From the NCBI RefSeq assembly GCF_024505145.1, contig NZ_JANIAA010000007.1, positions 1 to 64,000 on the forward strand: DNA of 64,000 nucleotides, written 5' to 3'. The notes beneath the pieces were generated by a model. That model made no database searches. It was not told the origin of the DNA and saw nothing but the letters and a program-made list of their open reading frames with translations. Within the stretch, counting starts at the first letter, position 1. Each line of letters begins with the position of its first letter. Source of the DNA: Streptomyces rugosispiralis (GTDB taxonomy: Bacteria; Actinomycetota; Actinomycetes; Streptomycetales; Streptomycetaceae). Positions 1-8,984 of the stretch are shown here, in pieces. A program made the position numbers and the translations under genes.

Positions 1-70
1 TCTTCCGGCTGACCCTGCGCTCGGCGAGCTTGGCCGGTACGGACGGCATTCCTAGCGAAATCGCAGTCAT
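1..70 (-). CDS. ispG: IspG (4-hydroxy-3-methylbut-2-enyl diphosphate synthase), 5' end only
   Basis: Only the first 23 codons are in the window; the gene runs off the left edge. The reverse strand from the ATG at 70 reads MTAISLGMPSVP followed by AKLAERRVSRK, which is the typical N-terminus of streptomycete IspG (GcpE), the iron-sulfur enzyme of the MEP isoprenoid pathway. The call is supported by context: dxr, another MEP-pathway enzyme, lies two genes upstream on the same strand, with rseP between, which is the usual actinobacterial order. An ATG at codon 8 is an alternative start. The 138 bp between rseP and this gene contain a hairpin, so it may have its own promoter. Confidence 0.8.
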   Translation of the reverse strand, partial: MTAISLGMPSVPAKLAERRVSRK

Positions 71-165
71 CTGGTTCGTAACCCCAAGGTGTGTGCGTGG
101 CCGGAGATCAGCGGACTCCAATCTCCGAGATTACGGCACCGGCCATGGCCTCAGCACACCGCGCT

Positions 166-195
166 CCTGAAGTCCACCCAAAGGTGAACTTCAGG
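166..195 (-). terminator. Hairpin downstream of rseP
   Basis: Arms 166-178 (CCTGAAGTCCACC) and 183-195 (GGTGAACTTCAGG) pair with one mismatch around a four-base CAAA loop, 13 bp after the rseP stop. It has no U-run, as is usual for streptomycete terminators. It could end or attenuate rseP transcription before ispG. Confidence 0.55.
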
Positions 196-208
196 ACATC
201 TCGCGTCA

Positions 209-1510
209 TCAGGAGATTTTCACGGGGTTCACGACGTCCGCCACCAGGACGAGCAGCGTGAAGCAGATGAAGACTCCGGCGATCACATAGGCGACCGGCA
301 TCATCTTCGCCACGTCGAACGGCCCGGGGTCGGGCCGCCGGACCAGCCGGGCGGTGTGGCGCCGGATGGCCTCCCACACCGCGCCCGCGATGTGGCCGCC
401 GTCCAGCGGCAGCAGCGGCAGCATGTTGAACAGGAACAGCGAGAGGTTGAACCCCGCGACCAGGAAGAGCATGGTCGCGATCCGCTGGGAGGGCGGGATG
501 TCGAGGTTGGCGACCTCGCCGCCGACCCGGGCCGCGCCCACGACGCCCATCGGGGAGTCCGCCTTGCGCTCGCCGTCGCCGAAGGCCGCGTTCCACAGGT
601 CCGGGATCTTGGAGGGCAGGGCGATCATCGAGTCGATGCCGTCCTCGACCATGTTGCCCATGCGGTCCACGGACTGCCCGAAGGACTGCTGGACCACGCC
701 GTTGGCCGGGGTGAAGCCGAGGAAGCCGGCGGTGACGAACTCGCCCTCGACATAGCCGCCGTTCCCGTCCGACTTGGCGACCTGGTTCTCTATGAGGTTG
801 GCGTGCAGGGTCTTGCGGACGCCGTCCCGCTCGACGGTGATGGTGGCGGGTCCTGTGGTCTCGCGGATGTCCTGCTGGAGGGTGCCCCAGTCCGGGGTGC
901 GGTGCCCGTTGAACGCGACGATCTTGTCCCGGGGCTGCAGACCGGCGGCCTTGGCCGGGGAGTCCTTGGCACCCTTGGGGCACTTGTCGGTGGAGGACGA
1001 GGCCGCGACCACGCACTGGGAGACCGTGCCCACATTGGTGGTCTGGGTGTTGACGCCGAAGCTCATCATCACCCCGAGGAAGATGGCCACCGCGAGGATC
1101 AGGTTCATGAAGGGTCCGGCGAACATGACGATCACGCGCTTCCACGGCTTGCGCGTGTAGAACAGGCGCTTGTCGTCGCCGGGCTGGAGCTCCTCGAAGG
1201 CGGCCGACCGGGCGTCCTCGATCATGCCGCGCCACGGTGAGGTGGAGCGGGCGGTGATCTTTCCGTCGTCGCCCGGCGGGAACATCCCGATCATGCGGAT
1301 GTAGCCGCCGAGCGGGACCGCCTTGATGCCGTACTCGGTCTCGCCCTTCTTCCGGGAGAAGATCGTCGGCCCGAAGCCGACCATGTACTGGGGCACCCGG
1401 ATGCCGAAGAGCTTGGCCGTGGAGAGGTGGCCCAGCTCATGCCAGGCGATGGAGATCAGCAGGCCGACGGCGAACACCACTATGCCGAGGACCGTCATCA
1501 GTGTCGTCAT
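209..1510 (-). CDS. rseP: Site-2 membrane metalloprotease RseP/RIP family
   Basis: A 433-residue membrane protease of the M50 family, which cuts transmembrane substrates such as anti-sigma factors or signal-peptide remnants within the bilayer. The zinc motif HELGH is at residues 24-28 inside the first membrane helix, and the second conserved motif, LDG, is near residue 370 in a C-terminal helix pair. A PDZ-like region lies between, around residues 180-270. The ATG at 1510 overlaps the dxr stop by four bases (ATGA), indicating translational coupling; in-frame codons further upstream lie inside dxr and are rejected. The substrate cannot be told from the sequence. Confidence 0.9.
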   Translation of the reverse strand: MTTLMTVLGIVVFAVGLLISIAWHELGHLSTAKLFGIRVPQYMVGFGPTIFSRKKGETEYGIKAVPLGGYIRMIGMFPPGDDGKITARSTSPWRGMIEDARSAAFEELQPGDDKRLFYTRKPWKRVIVMFAGPFMNLILAVAIFLGVMMSFGVNTQTTNVGTVSQCVVAASSSTDKCPKGAKDSPAKAAGLQPRDKIVAFNGHRTPDWGTLQQDIRETTGPATITVERDGVRKTLHANLIENQVAKSDGNGGYVEGEFVTAGFLGFTPANGVVQQSFGQSVDRMGNMVEDGIDSMIALPSKIPDLWNAAFGDGERKADSPMGVVGAARVGGEVANLDIPPSQRIATMLFLVAGFNLSLFLFNMLPLLPLDGGHIAGAVWEAIRRHTARLVRRPDPGPFDVAKMMPVAYVIAGVFICFTLLVLVADVVNPVKIS

Positions 1511-2769
1511 GCGCGAGCCTCCGGGGTCGCCTTCGCCGCTCTGGCGGCCAGTTCCGTTGCGCGGGCGCGGGCCCATGTCTCGGCCTCGAGGACGTCCGCG
1601 ACCGTGAGCCGGGTTCCCTTGGCGGGGGTGCCGTGTTCGGCCACCACCTCGGCGACCGTATCGACGATTCCGTTGAACGGCAGCTTTCCGTCGAGGAAGG
1701 CGTCCACGCACTCCTCGTTCGCCGCGTTGAAGACGGCCGGGGCGGTGCCGCCGAGGTCGCCGACGTGGCGGGCGAGGCCGACCGAGGGGAACGCCTCGGT
1801 GTCCAGGGGGAAGAACTCCCAGGTGTGGGCCTTGGTCCAGTCGCAGCCGGGCGCGGCGTCCGGCACCCGCTCGGGCCAGCCGAGGCCGAGCGCGATGGGC
1901 ATCCGCATATCGGGCGGGCTCGCCTGGGCGAGCGTCGAGCCATCGGTGAATTCAACCATCGAGTGGATATACGACTGAGGGTGGACCACCACCTCAATCC
2001 GCTCGAAGGGAATGTCGTAGAGCAGATGCGCCTCGATGACCTCGAGGCCCTTGTTGACGAGGGTCGCGGAGTTGATCGTGACCACCGGGCCCATGTCCCA
2101 GGTGGGGTGGGCCAGCGCCTGCTCCGGGGTGACCGAGGCCAGCTCCCGCTTGGTCCGGCCGCGGAACGGACCGCCGGAGGCGGTGACGACCAGCTTGCGG
2201 ACCTCCTCGCGGGCGCCACCGAGCAGCGCCTGGAAGAGCGCGGAGTGCTCGGAGTCGACGGGGACGATCTGCCCGGGCTTGGCCACGGCCTTGACCAGGG
2301 GGCCCCCGACGATGAGCGATTCCTTGTTGGCCAGCGCCAGCACCCGGCCCGCCTCCAGGGCGGCCAGGGTGGGCGCCAGGCCGATGGAGCCGGTGATGCC
2401 GTTGAGCACGGTGTGGCACTGGGAGCGGGCGAGCTCGGTGGCCGCGTCGGGCCCCGCCAGGATCTCGGGGAGCGGCTCGCCGGCGCCGTAGTGCGCGCTC
2501 AGCGCCTGGCGCACCTCGGCCACCGCCTCGGGCCGGGCGACCGCGACCCTGTCCACCCGCAGCCGGTGGGCCTGCTCGGCGAGGAGCCCGGCCCGTCCCC
2601 CGGCGGCGGACAGGCCGGTCACGCGGAAGCGGTCGGGATTGCGCAGCACCACGTCGATGGCCTGGGTGCCGATCGAACCGGTGGAGCCCAGGATCACGAT
2701 GTCGCGCACGCTCGCCGCGGCGGTGGCCGCCGGAACGCGCAGATGCGGGTCAGCCAGGGAATCCGTCAT
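1507..2769 (-). CDS. dxr: 1-deoxy-D-xylulose 5-phosphate reductoisomerase
   Basis: Converts DXP to MEP with NADPH, the first committed step of the MEP isoprenoid pathway, in the cytosol. The 420-residue product has the nucleotide-binding motif GSTGSIG at residues 28-34. It also has the family's NKES segment and a metal/substrate region with VDSEHSA and ASGGPFRG. The ATG at 2769 is preferred over an in-frame codon 28 residues upstream because the intervening residues look non-conserved and Dxr normally begins a few residues before the Rossmann strand. It is followed with a four-base overlap by rseP and then ispG. Confidence 0.95.
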   Translation of the reverse strand: MTDSLADPHLRVPAATAAASVRDIVILGSTGSIGTQAIDVVLRNPDRFRVTGLSAAGGRAGLLAEQAHRLRVDRVAVARPEAVAEVRQALSAHYGAGEPLPEILAGPDAATELARSQCHTVLNGITGSIGLAPTLAALEAGRVLALANKESLIVGGPLVKAVAKPGQIVPVDSEHSALFQALLGGAREEVRKLVVTASGGPFRGRTKRELASVTPEQALAHPTWDMGPVVTINSATLVNKGLEVIEAHLLYDIPFERIEVVVHPQSYIHSMVEFTDGSTLAQASPPDMRMPIALGLGWPERVPDAAPGCDWTKAHTWEFFPLDTEAFPSVGLARHVGDLGGTAPAVFNAANEECVDAFLDGKLPFNGIVDTVAEVVAEHGTPAKGTRLTVADVLEAETWARARATELAARAAKATPEARA

Positions 2770-2880
2770 CCCCCCATTGTGGGGGCAAGGGGTGACGGCT
2801 CGGTGACACGCCCCGGGATCCGGTGATCGCGGACCCCGGGGGCCTGTCGGCACGTGCTCCGGCGGCCTTCCGGCGGCTCC

Positions 2881-4815
2881 TCAGTGGATGGGGCGGTGGA
2901 CGTTCTGCTTGGCGGTCGGGCCGGGGGTGGCGTCGGCGATCCAGGGACCGTCGCCGCTGGGGTCGATGACGCCGTGCTCGAGCCACTCGTACGCTCCGGA
3001 GAGCACCCCGGAGACCACCTTGCGGTCGAGGTCGTCGGTGTTGCTCCACAGCCGCCCGAAGAGCTCCTCGGCGCGGATCCTGGCCTGCCGGCAGAACGCG
3101 TCCGCCAACTGGTAGGCCGCGACCCCGTGGTCGCCGCGGGAGCGCAGCATCTCGGCCCGTACGCAGGCCGCGCTCATCGCGAACAGCTCCGCCCCGATGT
3201 CGACGATCCGGCTGAGGAAGCCCTGTTTGGTCTCCATCCGGCCCTGCCAGCGGGACATGGCGTAGAACGTGGAGCGGGCCAGCTTGCGCGCCGAGCGCTC
3301 CACATAGCGCAGATGCGGGGACAGGTCCGGGTGGCCGTCCGGGTTGAACTCCGGGTAGGCGCGGGGCAGTTGGCCGGGTCCGGTGAGCAGGCCGGGCAGC
3401 CAGCGGGCGTAGAAGCCACCGGCCTTGGCGGCCGCCTTGCCCTTGTCCTGGAGGGACTTGTCGGGGTCGATGAGATCGCCCGCCACCGACAGATGGGCGT
3501 CCACCGCCTCGCGGGCGATGAGGAGGTGCATGATCTCGGTCGAGCCCTCGAAGATCCGGTTGATCCGCAGATCGCGCAGCATCTGCTCGGCGGGGACGGC
3601 CCGCTCCCCGCGGGCGGCCAGCGAGGCCGCGGTCTCATAGCCCCGGCCGCCGCGGATCTGGACCAGTTCGTCGGCCATCAGCCAGGCCATCTCGCTGCCG
3701 TAGAGCTTGGCGAGCGCCGCCTCGATGCGGATGTCGTTGCGGTCCTCGTCGGCCATCTGGGAGGCGAGGTCGATGACGGCCTCCAGGGCGAAGGTGGTCG
3801 CCGCGATGAAGGAGATCTTGGCGCCGACGGCCTCGTGCTCGGCGATGGGCTTGCCCCACTGCTCACGGGCGGCCGACCATTCGCGGGCGATCTTCAGACA
3901 CCACTTCCCGGCGCCCGCGCACATCGCGGGCAGCGACAGCCGTCCGGTGTTGAGCGTGGTCAGCGCGATCTTGAGACCGGCGCCCTCGGGGCCGATCCGG
4001 TTGGCGGCCGGGACCCGGACCCGGTGGAGGCGGGTGACGCCGTTCTCCAGGCCGCGCAGCCCCATGAAGGCGTTGCGGTTCTCGACGGTGACGCCCTCGG
4101 AGGCGGTCTCGACGACGAAGGCGGTGATGCCGCCCTTGTGGCCCTCGGAGCGCGGCACCCTGGCCATCACCACCAGCAGGTCGGCGACCACGCCGTTGGT
4201 GGTCCACAGCTTGACGCCGTCGAGCAGGTAGTCGTCGCCGTCGGGCACGGCGGTGGTGGCGAGGCGGGCCGGGTCGGAGCCCACGTCCGGCTCGGTGAGC
4301 AGGAAGGCCGAGACGTCGGTGCGGGCGCAGCGCGGCAGGAAGAGGTCCTTCTGCTCCTGGGTGCCGAAGAGCTTCAGCGGCTGCGGTACGCCGATCGACT
4401 GGTGGGCGGAGAGCAGGGCGCCGATCGCCGGGCTGACGGAGCCGGCCAGGGCGAGGGCCTTGTTGTAGTAGACCTGGGTGAGGCCGAGGCCCCCGTACTT
4501 GGTGTCGATCTTCATGCCGAGCGCGCCGAGCTCCTTGAGCCCCTTGATGGTCTCGTCGGGGATCTGCGCCTCGCGCTCGATACGTGCGGCGTCGACCCGC
4601 GTCTCGCAGAACTCCTGGAGCTTGGCGAGGAAGCTCTCGCCGCGGCGGACGTCGTCCGGGGCGGGGGCGGGGTGGGGATGGATCAGATCGAGTCGGAAGC
4701 GGCCGAGGAAGAGCTCCTTGGCGAAGCTGGGCTTGTGCCATACCTGTTCGCGTGCGGCCTCGGCGACCTGGCGCGCTTCACGCTCGGACACCGGCCTGAC
4801 GGAGGATGCGGTCAT
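2881..4815 (-). CDS. Acyl-CoA dehydrogenase family protein
   Basis: A 644-residue FAD-dependent acyl-CoA dehydrogenase, longer than the usual 380-400 residues because of a C-terminal extension of about 170 residues after the catalytic core. The N-terminal helical domain, the central beta domain (FLLTEPDVGSDPA) and the C-terminal helical domain are all present. The segment NRIFEGSTEIMHLLIAREA contains the Glu that normally acts as catalytic base. Substrate chain length cannot be inferred. It is divergent from the lacI-type gene at 5119, and a GAAGCGCTTC palindrome lies 170 bp upstream of its start, so a regulatory link is possible but unproven. Confidence 0.88.
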   Translation of the reverse strand: MTASSVRPVSEREARQVAEAAREQVWHKPSFAKELFLGRFRLDLIHPHPAPAPDDVRRGESFLAKLQEFCETRVDAARIEREAQIPDETIKGLKELGALGMKIDTKYGGLGLTQVYYNKALALAGSVSPAIGALLSAHQSIGVPQPLKLFGTQEQKDLFLPRCARTDVSAFLLTEPDVGSDPARLATTAVPDGDDYLLDGVKLWTTNGVVADLLVVMARVPRSEGHKGGITAFVVETASEGVTVENRNAFMGLRGLENGVTRLHRVRVPAANRIGPEGAGLKIALTTLNTGRLSLPAMCAGAGKWCLKIAREWSAAREQWGKPIAEHEAVGAKISFIAATTFALEAVIDLASQMADEDRNDIRIEAALAKLYGSEMAWLMADELVQIRGGRGYETAASLAARGERAVPAEQMLRDLRINRIFEGSTEIMHLLIAREAVDAHLSVAGDLIDPDKSLQDKGKAAAKAGGFYARWLPGLLTGPGQLPRAYPEFNPDGHPDLSPHLRYVERSARKLARSTFYAMSRWQGRMETKQGFLSRIVDIGAELFAMSAACVRAEMLRSRGDHGVAAYQLADAFCRQARIRAEELFGRLWSNTDDLDRKVVSGVLSGAYEWLEHGVIDPSGDGPWIADATPGPTAKQNVHRPIH

Positions 4816-4984
4816 CGGTGCTCCCTTTGCCGCGACGATCTCGTGACATTACCGGCACGTACCGCTGCCAGTGTGCCTCCGGTCCGACGGGACGGCAAAG
4901 CGGGAGGACGCCGGGATCTGGAGGTTCGGGAGGGTTTGCCGGGGCGGTCGGCCCGGCAGGGGTGGCGCGGGGCAGGGCCCTGGC

Positions 4985-5000
4985 GTTGAAGCGCTTCGAC
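4985..5000. promoter_or_regulatory. LacI-type operator O1
   Basis: GTTGAAGCGCTTCGAC, a near-perfect palindrome centred on a CpG, the hallmark of LacI-family sites. It lies in the divergent space between the acyl-CoA dehydrogenase gene and the lacI-type gene. The same core occurs at 5078-5087, 12710-12719 and 12836-12845. Confidence 0.7.
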
Positions 5001-5006
5001 ACCCTC

Positions 5007-5036
5007 TGGACAGCACTTGCGCTGCGGGTTTAGGGT
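5007..5036 (+). promoter_or_regulatory. Possible promoter of the lacI-type gene
   Basis: TGGACA (5007-5012) and TAGGGT (5031-5036) are separated by 18 bp and resemble a vegetative sigma-factor promoter. Operator O1 ends 7 bp upstream of the -35 element and O2 lies about 35 bp downstream of the predicted start. This fits autorepression. The match is imperfect. Confidence 0.35.
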
Positions 5037-5074
5037 CAATCCGCATGGCGCCGCATAAAGATGTCCGGCCATGC

Positions 5075-5090
5075 GTCGAAGCGCTTCACT
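5075..5090. promoter_or_regulatory. LacI-type operator O2
   Basis: GTCGAAGCGCTTCACT, the second palindrome before the regulator gene. It overlaps a possible ATG at 5071; this is one reason to place the real start downstream at 5119. Confidence 0.7.
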
Positions 5091-5118
5091 CACAATCCCA
5101 TCGGATGGAGTCCCCCGC

Positions 5119-6135
5119 ATGGTCACCCTCGCCGAGGTCGCCCGCCACGCCGGAGTCTCCGCCAGCACGGTGAGCTATGTCCTCAGCGGCAAGCGGTCGA
5201 TCTCCGCTCCCACGCGCGAGCGCGTCGAGCACAGCATCAAGGAGCTCGGCTACCACCCCAACGCCGGAGCCCGCGCCCTGGCCAGCAGCCGCTCCAACAT
5301 CCTCGCGCTCATGGTGCCACTGCGGACGGACATGTACGTGCCGGTGATGATGGAGATCGCCATCGCGGTCGCCACCACCGCCCGCTCCCACGGCTATGAC
5401 GTCCTGCTGCTCACCGGCGAGGAGGGCCCGGCGGCGGTGCGCCGGGTGACCGGCAGCGGGCTCGCCGACGCCATGATCGTGATGGATGTGGAGCTGGAGG
5501 ACGAGCGGCTGCCGCTGCTGCACGCGGCCCGCCAGCCCACCGTACTGATCGGGCTGCCCGCCGACACCGTCGGCCTGACCTGCGTCGATCTGGACTTCAC
5601 CGCCACCGGCGCGCTGTGCGCCGAGCATCTGGCGGACCTCGGCCACCGGGAGATCGCCGTCGTGGGCGAGGCCCCGGCCGTCTATGAGCGCCACACCGGT
5701 TTCGCCGAGCGGACCCTGGAGGGGCTGCGCCGCCGCGCCGCCGACCTGGGGGTGCGGCTGCTGCACCGGCCGTGCGAGGGCAGCTACGAGTCCATGGACG
5801 GCACCCTCTCCCGGATCTTCGACGAGCGGCCCGGCACCACCGGCTTCGTGGTGCAGAACGAGGCGGCCATCGAACCGCTGCTCAGCCTGTTGCGCCGGCA
5901 GGGCCGCGCGGTGCCCGAGGACGTCTCAGTGGTCGCCATATGCCCCGAGCAGGTGGCCACCCAGGCGTCGGTGCGGCTCACCTCGGTGGCCATCCCCGCG
6001 CAGGAGATGGGGCGGCGGGCCGTGGAGCTGGCGGTGGCGAAGCTGGCGGGCGGCGCCCCGGAGGAGCAGGTGACCCTGCTCGCCCCGGAGCTGGCCGTGC
6101 GGGCGAGCTCGGGCCCGGCGCCCGGCACGCCCTGA
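5119..6135 (+). CDS. LacI-family transcriptional regulator
   Basis: A 338-residue repressor-type regulator. The N-terminal helix-turn-helix and hinge occupy about residues 3-55 (LAEVARHAGVSASTVSYVLS), followed by a periplasmic-binding-protein-like sugar sensor domain. The ATG at 5119 has a GGAG 8 bases upstream, whereas the upstream in-frame ATG at 5071 lies inside operator O2. Identical 10-bp palindrome cores flank this gene and sit at both promoters of the divergent glycoside-hydrolase/ABC locus at 12.7-12.9 kb. The likely role is therefore local control of that locus, with a sugar as inducer. The ligand is unknown; a cellobiose-, galactoside- or xyloside-type compound would fit the enzymes. 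Confidence 0.92.
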   Translation: MVTLAEVARHAGVSASTVSYVLSGKRSISAPTRERVEHSIKELGYHPNAGARALASSRSNILALMVPLRTDMYVPVMMEIAIAVATTARSHGYDVLLLTGEEGPAAVRRVTGSGLADAMIVMDVELEDERLPLLHAARQPTVLIGLPADTVGLTCVDLDFTATGALCAEHLADLGHREIAVVGEAPAVYERHTGFAERTLEGLRRRAADLGVRLLHRPCEGSYESMDGTLSRIFDERPGTTGFVVQNEAAIEPLLSLLRRQGRAVPEDVSVVAICPEQVATQASVRLTSVAIPAQEMGRRAVELAVAKLAGGAPEEQVTLLAPELAVRASSGPAPGTP

Positions 6136-6155
6136 CGCGATCTCGCCGGCCGGTG

Positions 6156-6193
6156 GCGTACCGCCGCCGCATGGCCGGCCGGCGGCGGTACGC
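6156..6193. terminator. Bidirectional terminator between convergent genes
   Basis: Arms GCGTACCGCCGCC (6156-6168) and GGCGGCGGTACGC (6181-6193) pair perfectly over 13 bp around a 12-base loop. The hairpin lies between the stop of the lacI-type gene and the stop of the GH12 gene and could serve both. Confidence 0.75.
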
Positions 6194-6198
6194 GGGGG

Positions 6199-6900
6199 TC
6201 AGCTCGCGCTCACCCCGAAGCTGTTGGTGCGGAAGTCCAGACCGCCGGCCGAGGAGGTGATCTCATAGCCGAACTGGACGTCGCCGATGGTCACATCGCC
6301 GAACCAGCCCTTGGTGTTCTTGATCCAGTTCACGATGGACTTGATGTCCACGGAGCCGGAGCTGGAGTTGGAGCCGCGGATGAAGGAGAAGACCTGGTTG
6401 GAGCCGTTGCTGCCCTTGTAGACGGTCCAGGTGTGACCGCCGAGGGTGACGGTGCCCTGGGAGGTGCCGAGGGGGCCGACCGGGCCGGTCTTGTTGACCC
6501 AGAGCATGATCTCGTACGCGTAGTTGCTGTCCCAGATGTCGTACGAGGTGTTGTAGGCGCCCGAGGACGGGACCGTCACGCTGTAGTTGCTGGTGAGGCT
6601 GTTGATGGCGCTGATCTTCTTGCCGACGACCTTCTTGGCGTTGGGGTAGGACTTGATGCCGCCGGTGTTCGGGTGATTGGCCCACACTCCCCAGTCGCTG
6701 TAGGAGTTGGCCCAGATGGTCTGCGATCCGGCGCCGGAGCCCCAGATGTTGTTGTAGAGGGTGTAGCCCCCGTTGGACCAGGTGCCCCACTGGTCCGAGG
6801 AGGACCAGGTGGCGGCCTGGGCGGGGGCGGCGGCGAAGCCGATCAGCGCGAGTAACGCGATCAGCGGGGTGAGGAAGAGCGTTCGAGCGGCTCGTTGCAC
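6199..6900 (-). CDS. Secreted GH12 endo-beta-glucanase/xyloglucanase
   Basis: A 233-residue glycoside hydrolase family 12 protein. A Sec signal peptide ends near AAPAQA (residue 29). The beta-jelly-roll catalytic domain fills the rest. The nucleophile is predicted at Glu130 in YEIMLW and the acid/base at Glu213 in GYEI. There is no carbohydrate-binding module after the catalytic domain, unlike many Streptomyces cellulases. GH12 members cut beta-1,4-glucan, mixed-linkage glucan or xyloglucan; the exact substrate cannot be read here. The start is GTG at 6900 with GGAAGG upstream. It begins 36 bp after the GH42 stop, so it is probably the last gene of the sugar-uptake operon. Confidence 0.88.
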   Translation of the reverse strand: MQRAARTLFLTPLIALLALIGFAAAPAQAATWSSSDQWGTWSNGGYTLYNNIWGSGAGSQTIWANSYSDWGVWANHPNTGGIKSYPNAKKVVGKKISAINSLTSNYSVTVPSSGAYNTSYDIWDSNYAYEIMLWVNKTGPVGPLGTSQGTVTLGGHTWTVYKGSNGSNQVFSFIRGSNSSSGSVDIKSIVNWIKNTKGWFGDVTIGDVQFGYEITSSAGGLDFRTNSFGVSAS

Positions 6901-6936
6901 GGGACCTTCCCTTTCGGACGAGGGATGCGGGGAGCT

Positions 6937-8940
6937 TCAGCCGAGGGATTCGGGCGGAGCCAGGACCATGACCGCGAAGCGGTCCAGCCGGACGCCGGTG
7001 TGGTGTGCGCGCCCGGTGAGCAGATCCGTCCGCGCGGACGGGAGGGGGACGACCGCCGGGGTGCGGCCGTGGTTGAGCAGAAAGAGATACGGGCCGCGCC
7101 GCACGGCCTCGACGCCCTCGGGGAGGCCGGGCAGCACGGGCGCCAGCCCCGCCTCCTCGGCGGCACGGCCGAGCAGGGCGCGCAGGGCGGCGGGTTCGGG
7201 GAGGGTGGAGACGTACCAGGCAGTGCCGGTGCCGTAGGCGTTACGGGTGACGGCGGGGCGGCCGTCGAGCTCACCGCCCTTGATCCGGGCGACCGGTTCG
7301 GCGGTGGACGGCTCCAGGTCCTCGGACCAGAGGGTGCCGTGGAACGCGCCCAGCCAGGCGCCCTCGGCGGTGAGCGCCTCGCCCTCGTCCAGCGGCCACC
7401 ACTCGTGGACCGTACGGATGCCGAGGAGCGCACGGAGGCGGCGGTCCACCCCGCCGGGGCGCACCCGGTCGTCCTCGTCGGCGACCCCGGTGAAGAAGCC
7501 GCAGACAAGGGTGCCGCCGCCGCGTACGTACGCCGCGAGGTTGTCCAGCGCCTCGTCGGTCAGCAGATACAGCTGGGGGACGGCGACGAGGGCGTAGTCG
7601 GTGAGGTCGGCGTGCGGATGGGCGAAGTCGGTGGTGAGGTTCCGCTCCCACAGGGCCTGGTGCCAGGCGCGCAGCAGCCGTTCGCAGGAGACCAGCGAGG
7701 AGGGGCGGCCGTCCTGGGCGGTGGCCCACCAGGAGTGCCAGTCGTGCAGGATCGCGGCCCGCGCGGGGACGTCCGTGCCCGCGACCGGGGCCAGTTCGCG
7801 CAGCTCGGCGCCGAGTTCGCGCACCCGCGCGAAGGTGCGGCTGTGCTCACCGGCGTGCGGGACCATCCCGGAGTGGAACTTCTCGCTGCCCTGCCGGGAC
7901 TGCCGCCACTGGAAGAAGCAGACCGCGTCGGCGCCGCGCGCCACGGCCTGGAGGGACCACAGCCGCATCAGCCCGTCCGGCTTGGGGTGGTTGACGCCGC
8001 GCCAGTTGACCGGGCCCGCGGCCTGCTCCATGAGGACCCAGGGGCCGCCCGCCTGGGAGCGGGTCAGGTCCTGGACCAGCGCCCCGTAGGCGGCCGCGTG
8101 CGGGTCCTTGGGGTCGGGGTAGAGGTCGACGGAGACCACGTCCTCCTCCGCCGCCCAGGCCCAGCCGTCCTGGCCGATGAACAGGGGCATGAAGTTGGTG
8201 GTCACGGGGGTGTGCGGGGTGCGGGCGGCCAGCGCGTCGCGTTCGGCGGTGAAGCACTCCAGCAGGGCGTCGCTGGTGAACCGGCGGAAGTCCAGCGCCT
8301 GACCGGGGTTGATCAGGTACTGGGCGCGGCGCGGCGGGATGATCTCCTCCCAGGAGTCGTAGCGCTGGCTCCAGAAGGCCGTCCCCCACGCCTCGTTGAG
8401 GGCGTCCAAGCCGCCGTACCGGGTGCGCAGCCAGCGGCGGAAGTGCCGGGCGGTCTCGTCGCACCAGCAGTGGGTGCCGTACTCGTTGCCGACGTGCCAC
8501 ATCCGCAGGGCGGGATGGCCGCCGTAGCGGTCCGCCAGGTCCTCGGTGATGCGCAGGGCGTGCTCGCGGTAGACGGGCGACGAGGCGCAGAACTGGTTCC
8601 GTGAGCCGTACCAGACGACCGTGCCGCTCTCGTCGCGCGGCAGGGTCTCGGGGTGGCGGGAGCCCATCCAGGGCGGCGGGGAGGCGGTCGGGGTGGCCAG
8701 GCACACCTCGATCCCGCCCTCGTGGAGCAGGTCCAGGATCCGGTCCAGCCAGCCGAAGTCCCGGGCGCCGGGGCGGGGTTCGAGCCGGGCCCAGGAGAAG
8801 ACGCCGACGGTGACGGTGGTGACGCCCGCCCGGCGCATCAGCCGGATGTCGTCGTGCCACACCCTCTCCGGCCACTGCTCGGGGTTGTAGTCGCCGCCGT
8901 AGAGGACGCGGCCGCGGGTGGCGTCGTTCAGGTCGGGCAT
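6937..8940 (-). CDS. GH42 beta-galactosidase
   Basis: A 667-residue family 42 glycoside hydrolase, the full family length. The TIM-barrel starts with YGGDYNPEQW. The acid/base is predicted at Glu153 (HVGNEYG) and the nucleophile at Glu305 (VLMEQ). A trimerisation domain and a small beta domain follow. No signal peptide is visible, so it should act in the cytosol on imported galactosides (some relatives act on alpha-L-arabinosides). The ATG at 8940 follows the permease gene by 44 bp. Co-transcription with the ABC importer and the LacI-type sites upstream suggest induction by its own substrate or product. Confidence 0.92.
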   Translation of the reverse strand: MPDLNDATRGRVLYGGDYNPEQWPERVWHDDIRLMRRAGVTTVTVGVFSWARLEPRPGARDFGWLDRILDLLHEGGIEVCLATPTASPPPWMGSRHPETLPRDESGTVVWYGSRNQFCASSPVYREHALRITEDLADRYGGHPALRMWHVGNEYGTHCWCDETARHFRRWLRTRYGGLDALNEAWGTAFWSQRYDSWEEIIPPRRAQYLINPGQALDFRRFTSDALLECFTAERDALAARTPHTPVTTNFMPLFIGQDGWAWAAEEDVVSVDLYPDPKDPHAAAYGALVQDLTRSQAGGPWVLMEQAAGPVNWRGVNHPKPDGLMRLWSLQAVARGADAVCFFQWRQSRQGSEKFHSGMVPHAGEHSRTFARVRELGAELRELAPVAGTDVPARAAILHDWHSWWATAQDGRPSSLVSCERLLRAWHQALWERNLTTDFAHPHADLTDYALVAVPQLYLLTDEALDNLAAYVRGGGTLVCGFFTGVADEDDRVRPGGVDRRLRALLGIRTVHEWWPLDEGEALTAEGAWLGAFHGTLWSEDLEPSTAEPVARIKGGELDGRPAVTRNAYGTGTAWYVSTLPEPAALRALLGRAAEEAGLAPVLPGLPEGVEAVRRGPYLFLLNHGRTPAVVPLPSARTDLLTGRAHHTGVRLDRFAVMVLAPPESLG

Positions 8941-8984
8941 ACCGGCTCCCGTCTCGGGTCGGCTGGGTACGGGGGCGACCGGCG

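Noticed and set aside
2854..4989. Large plus-strand open frame opposite the acyl-CoA dehydrogenase
   Set aside because: It is a GC-bias artefact: no domain, and exactly antisense to a clear enzyme gene. Many similar antisense frames occur opposite gabT, rseP, GH3 and the permeases.
5071..5118. Upstream ATG start of the LacI-type gene
   Set aside because: It lies at operator O2 and lacks a ribosome site; the ATG at 5119 has GGAG at proper distance and begins at the conserved helix-turn-helix.
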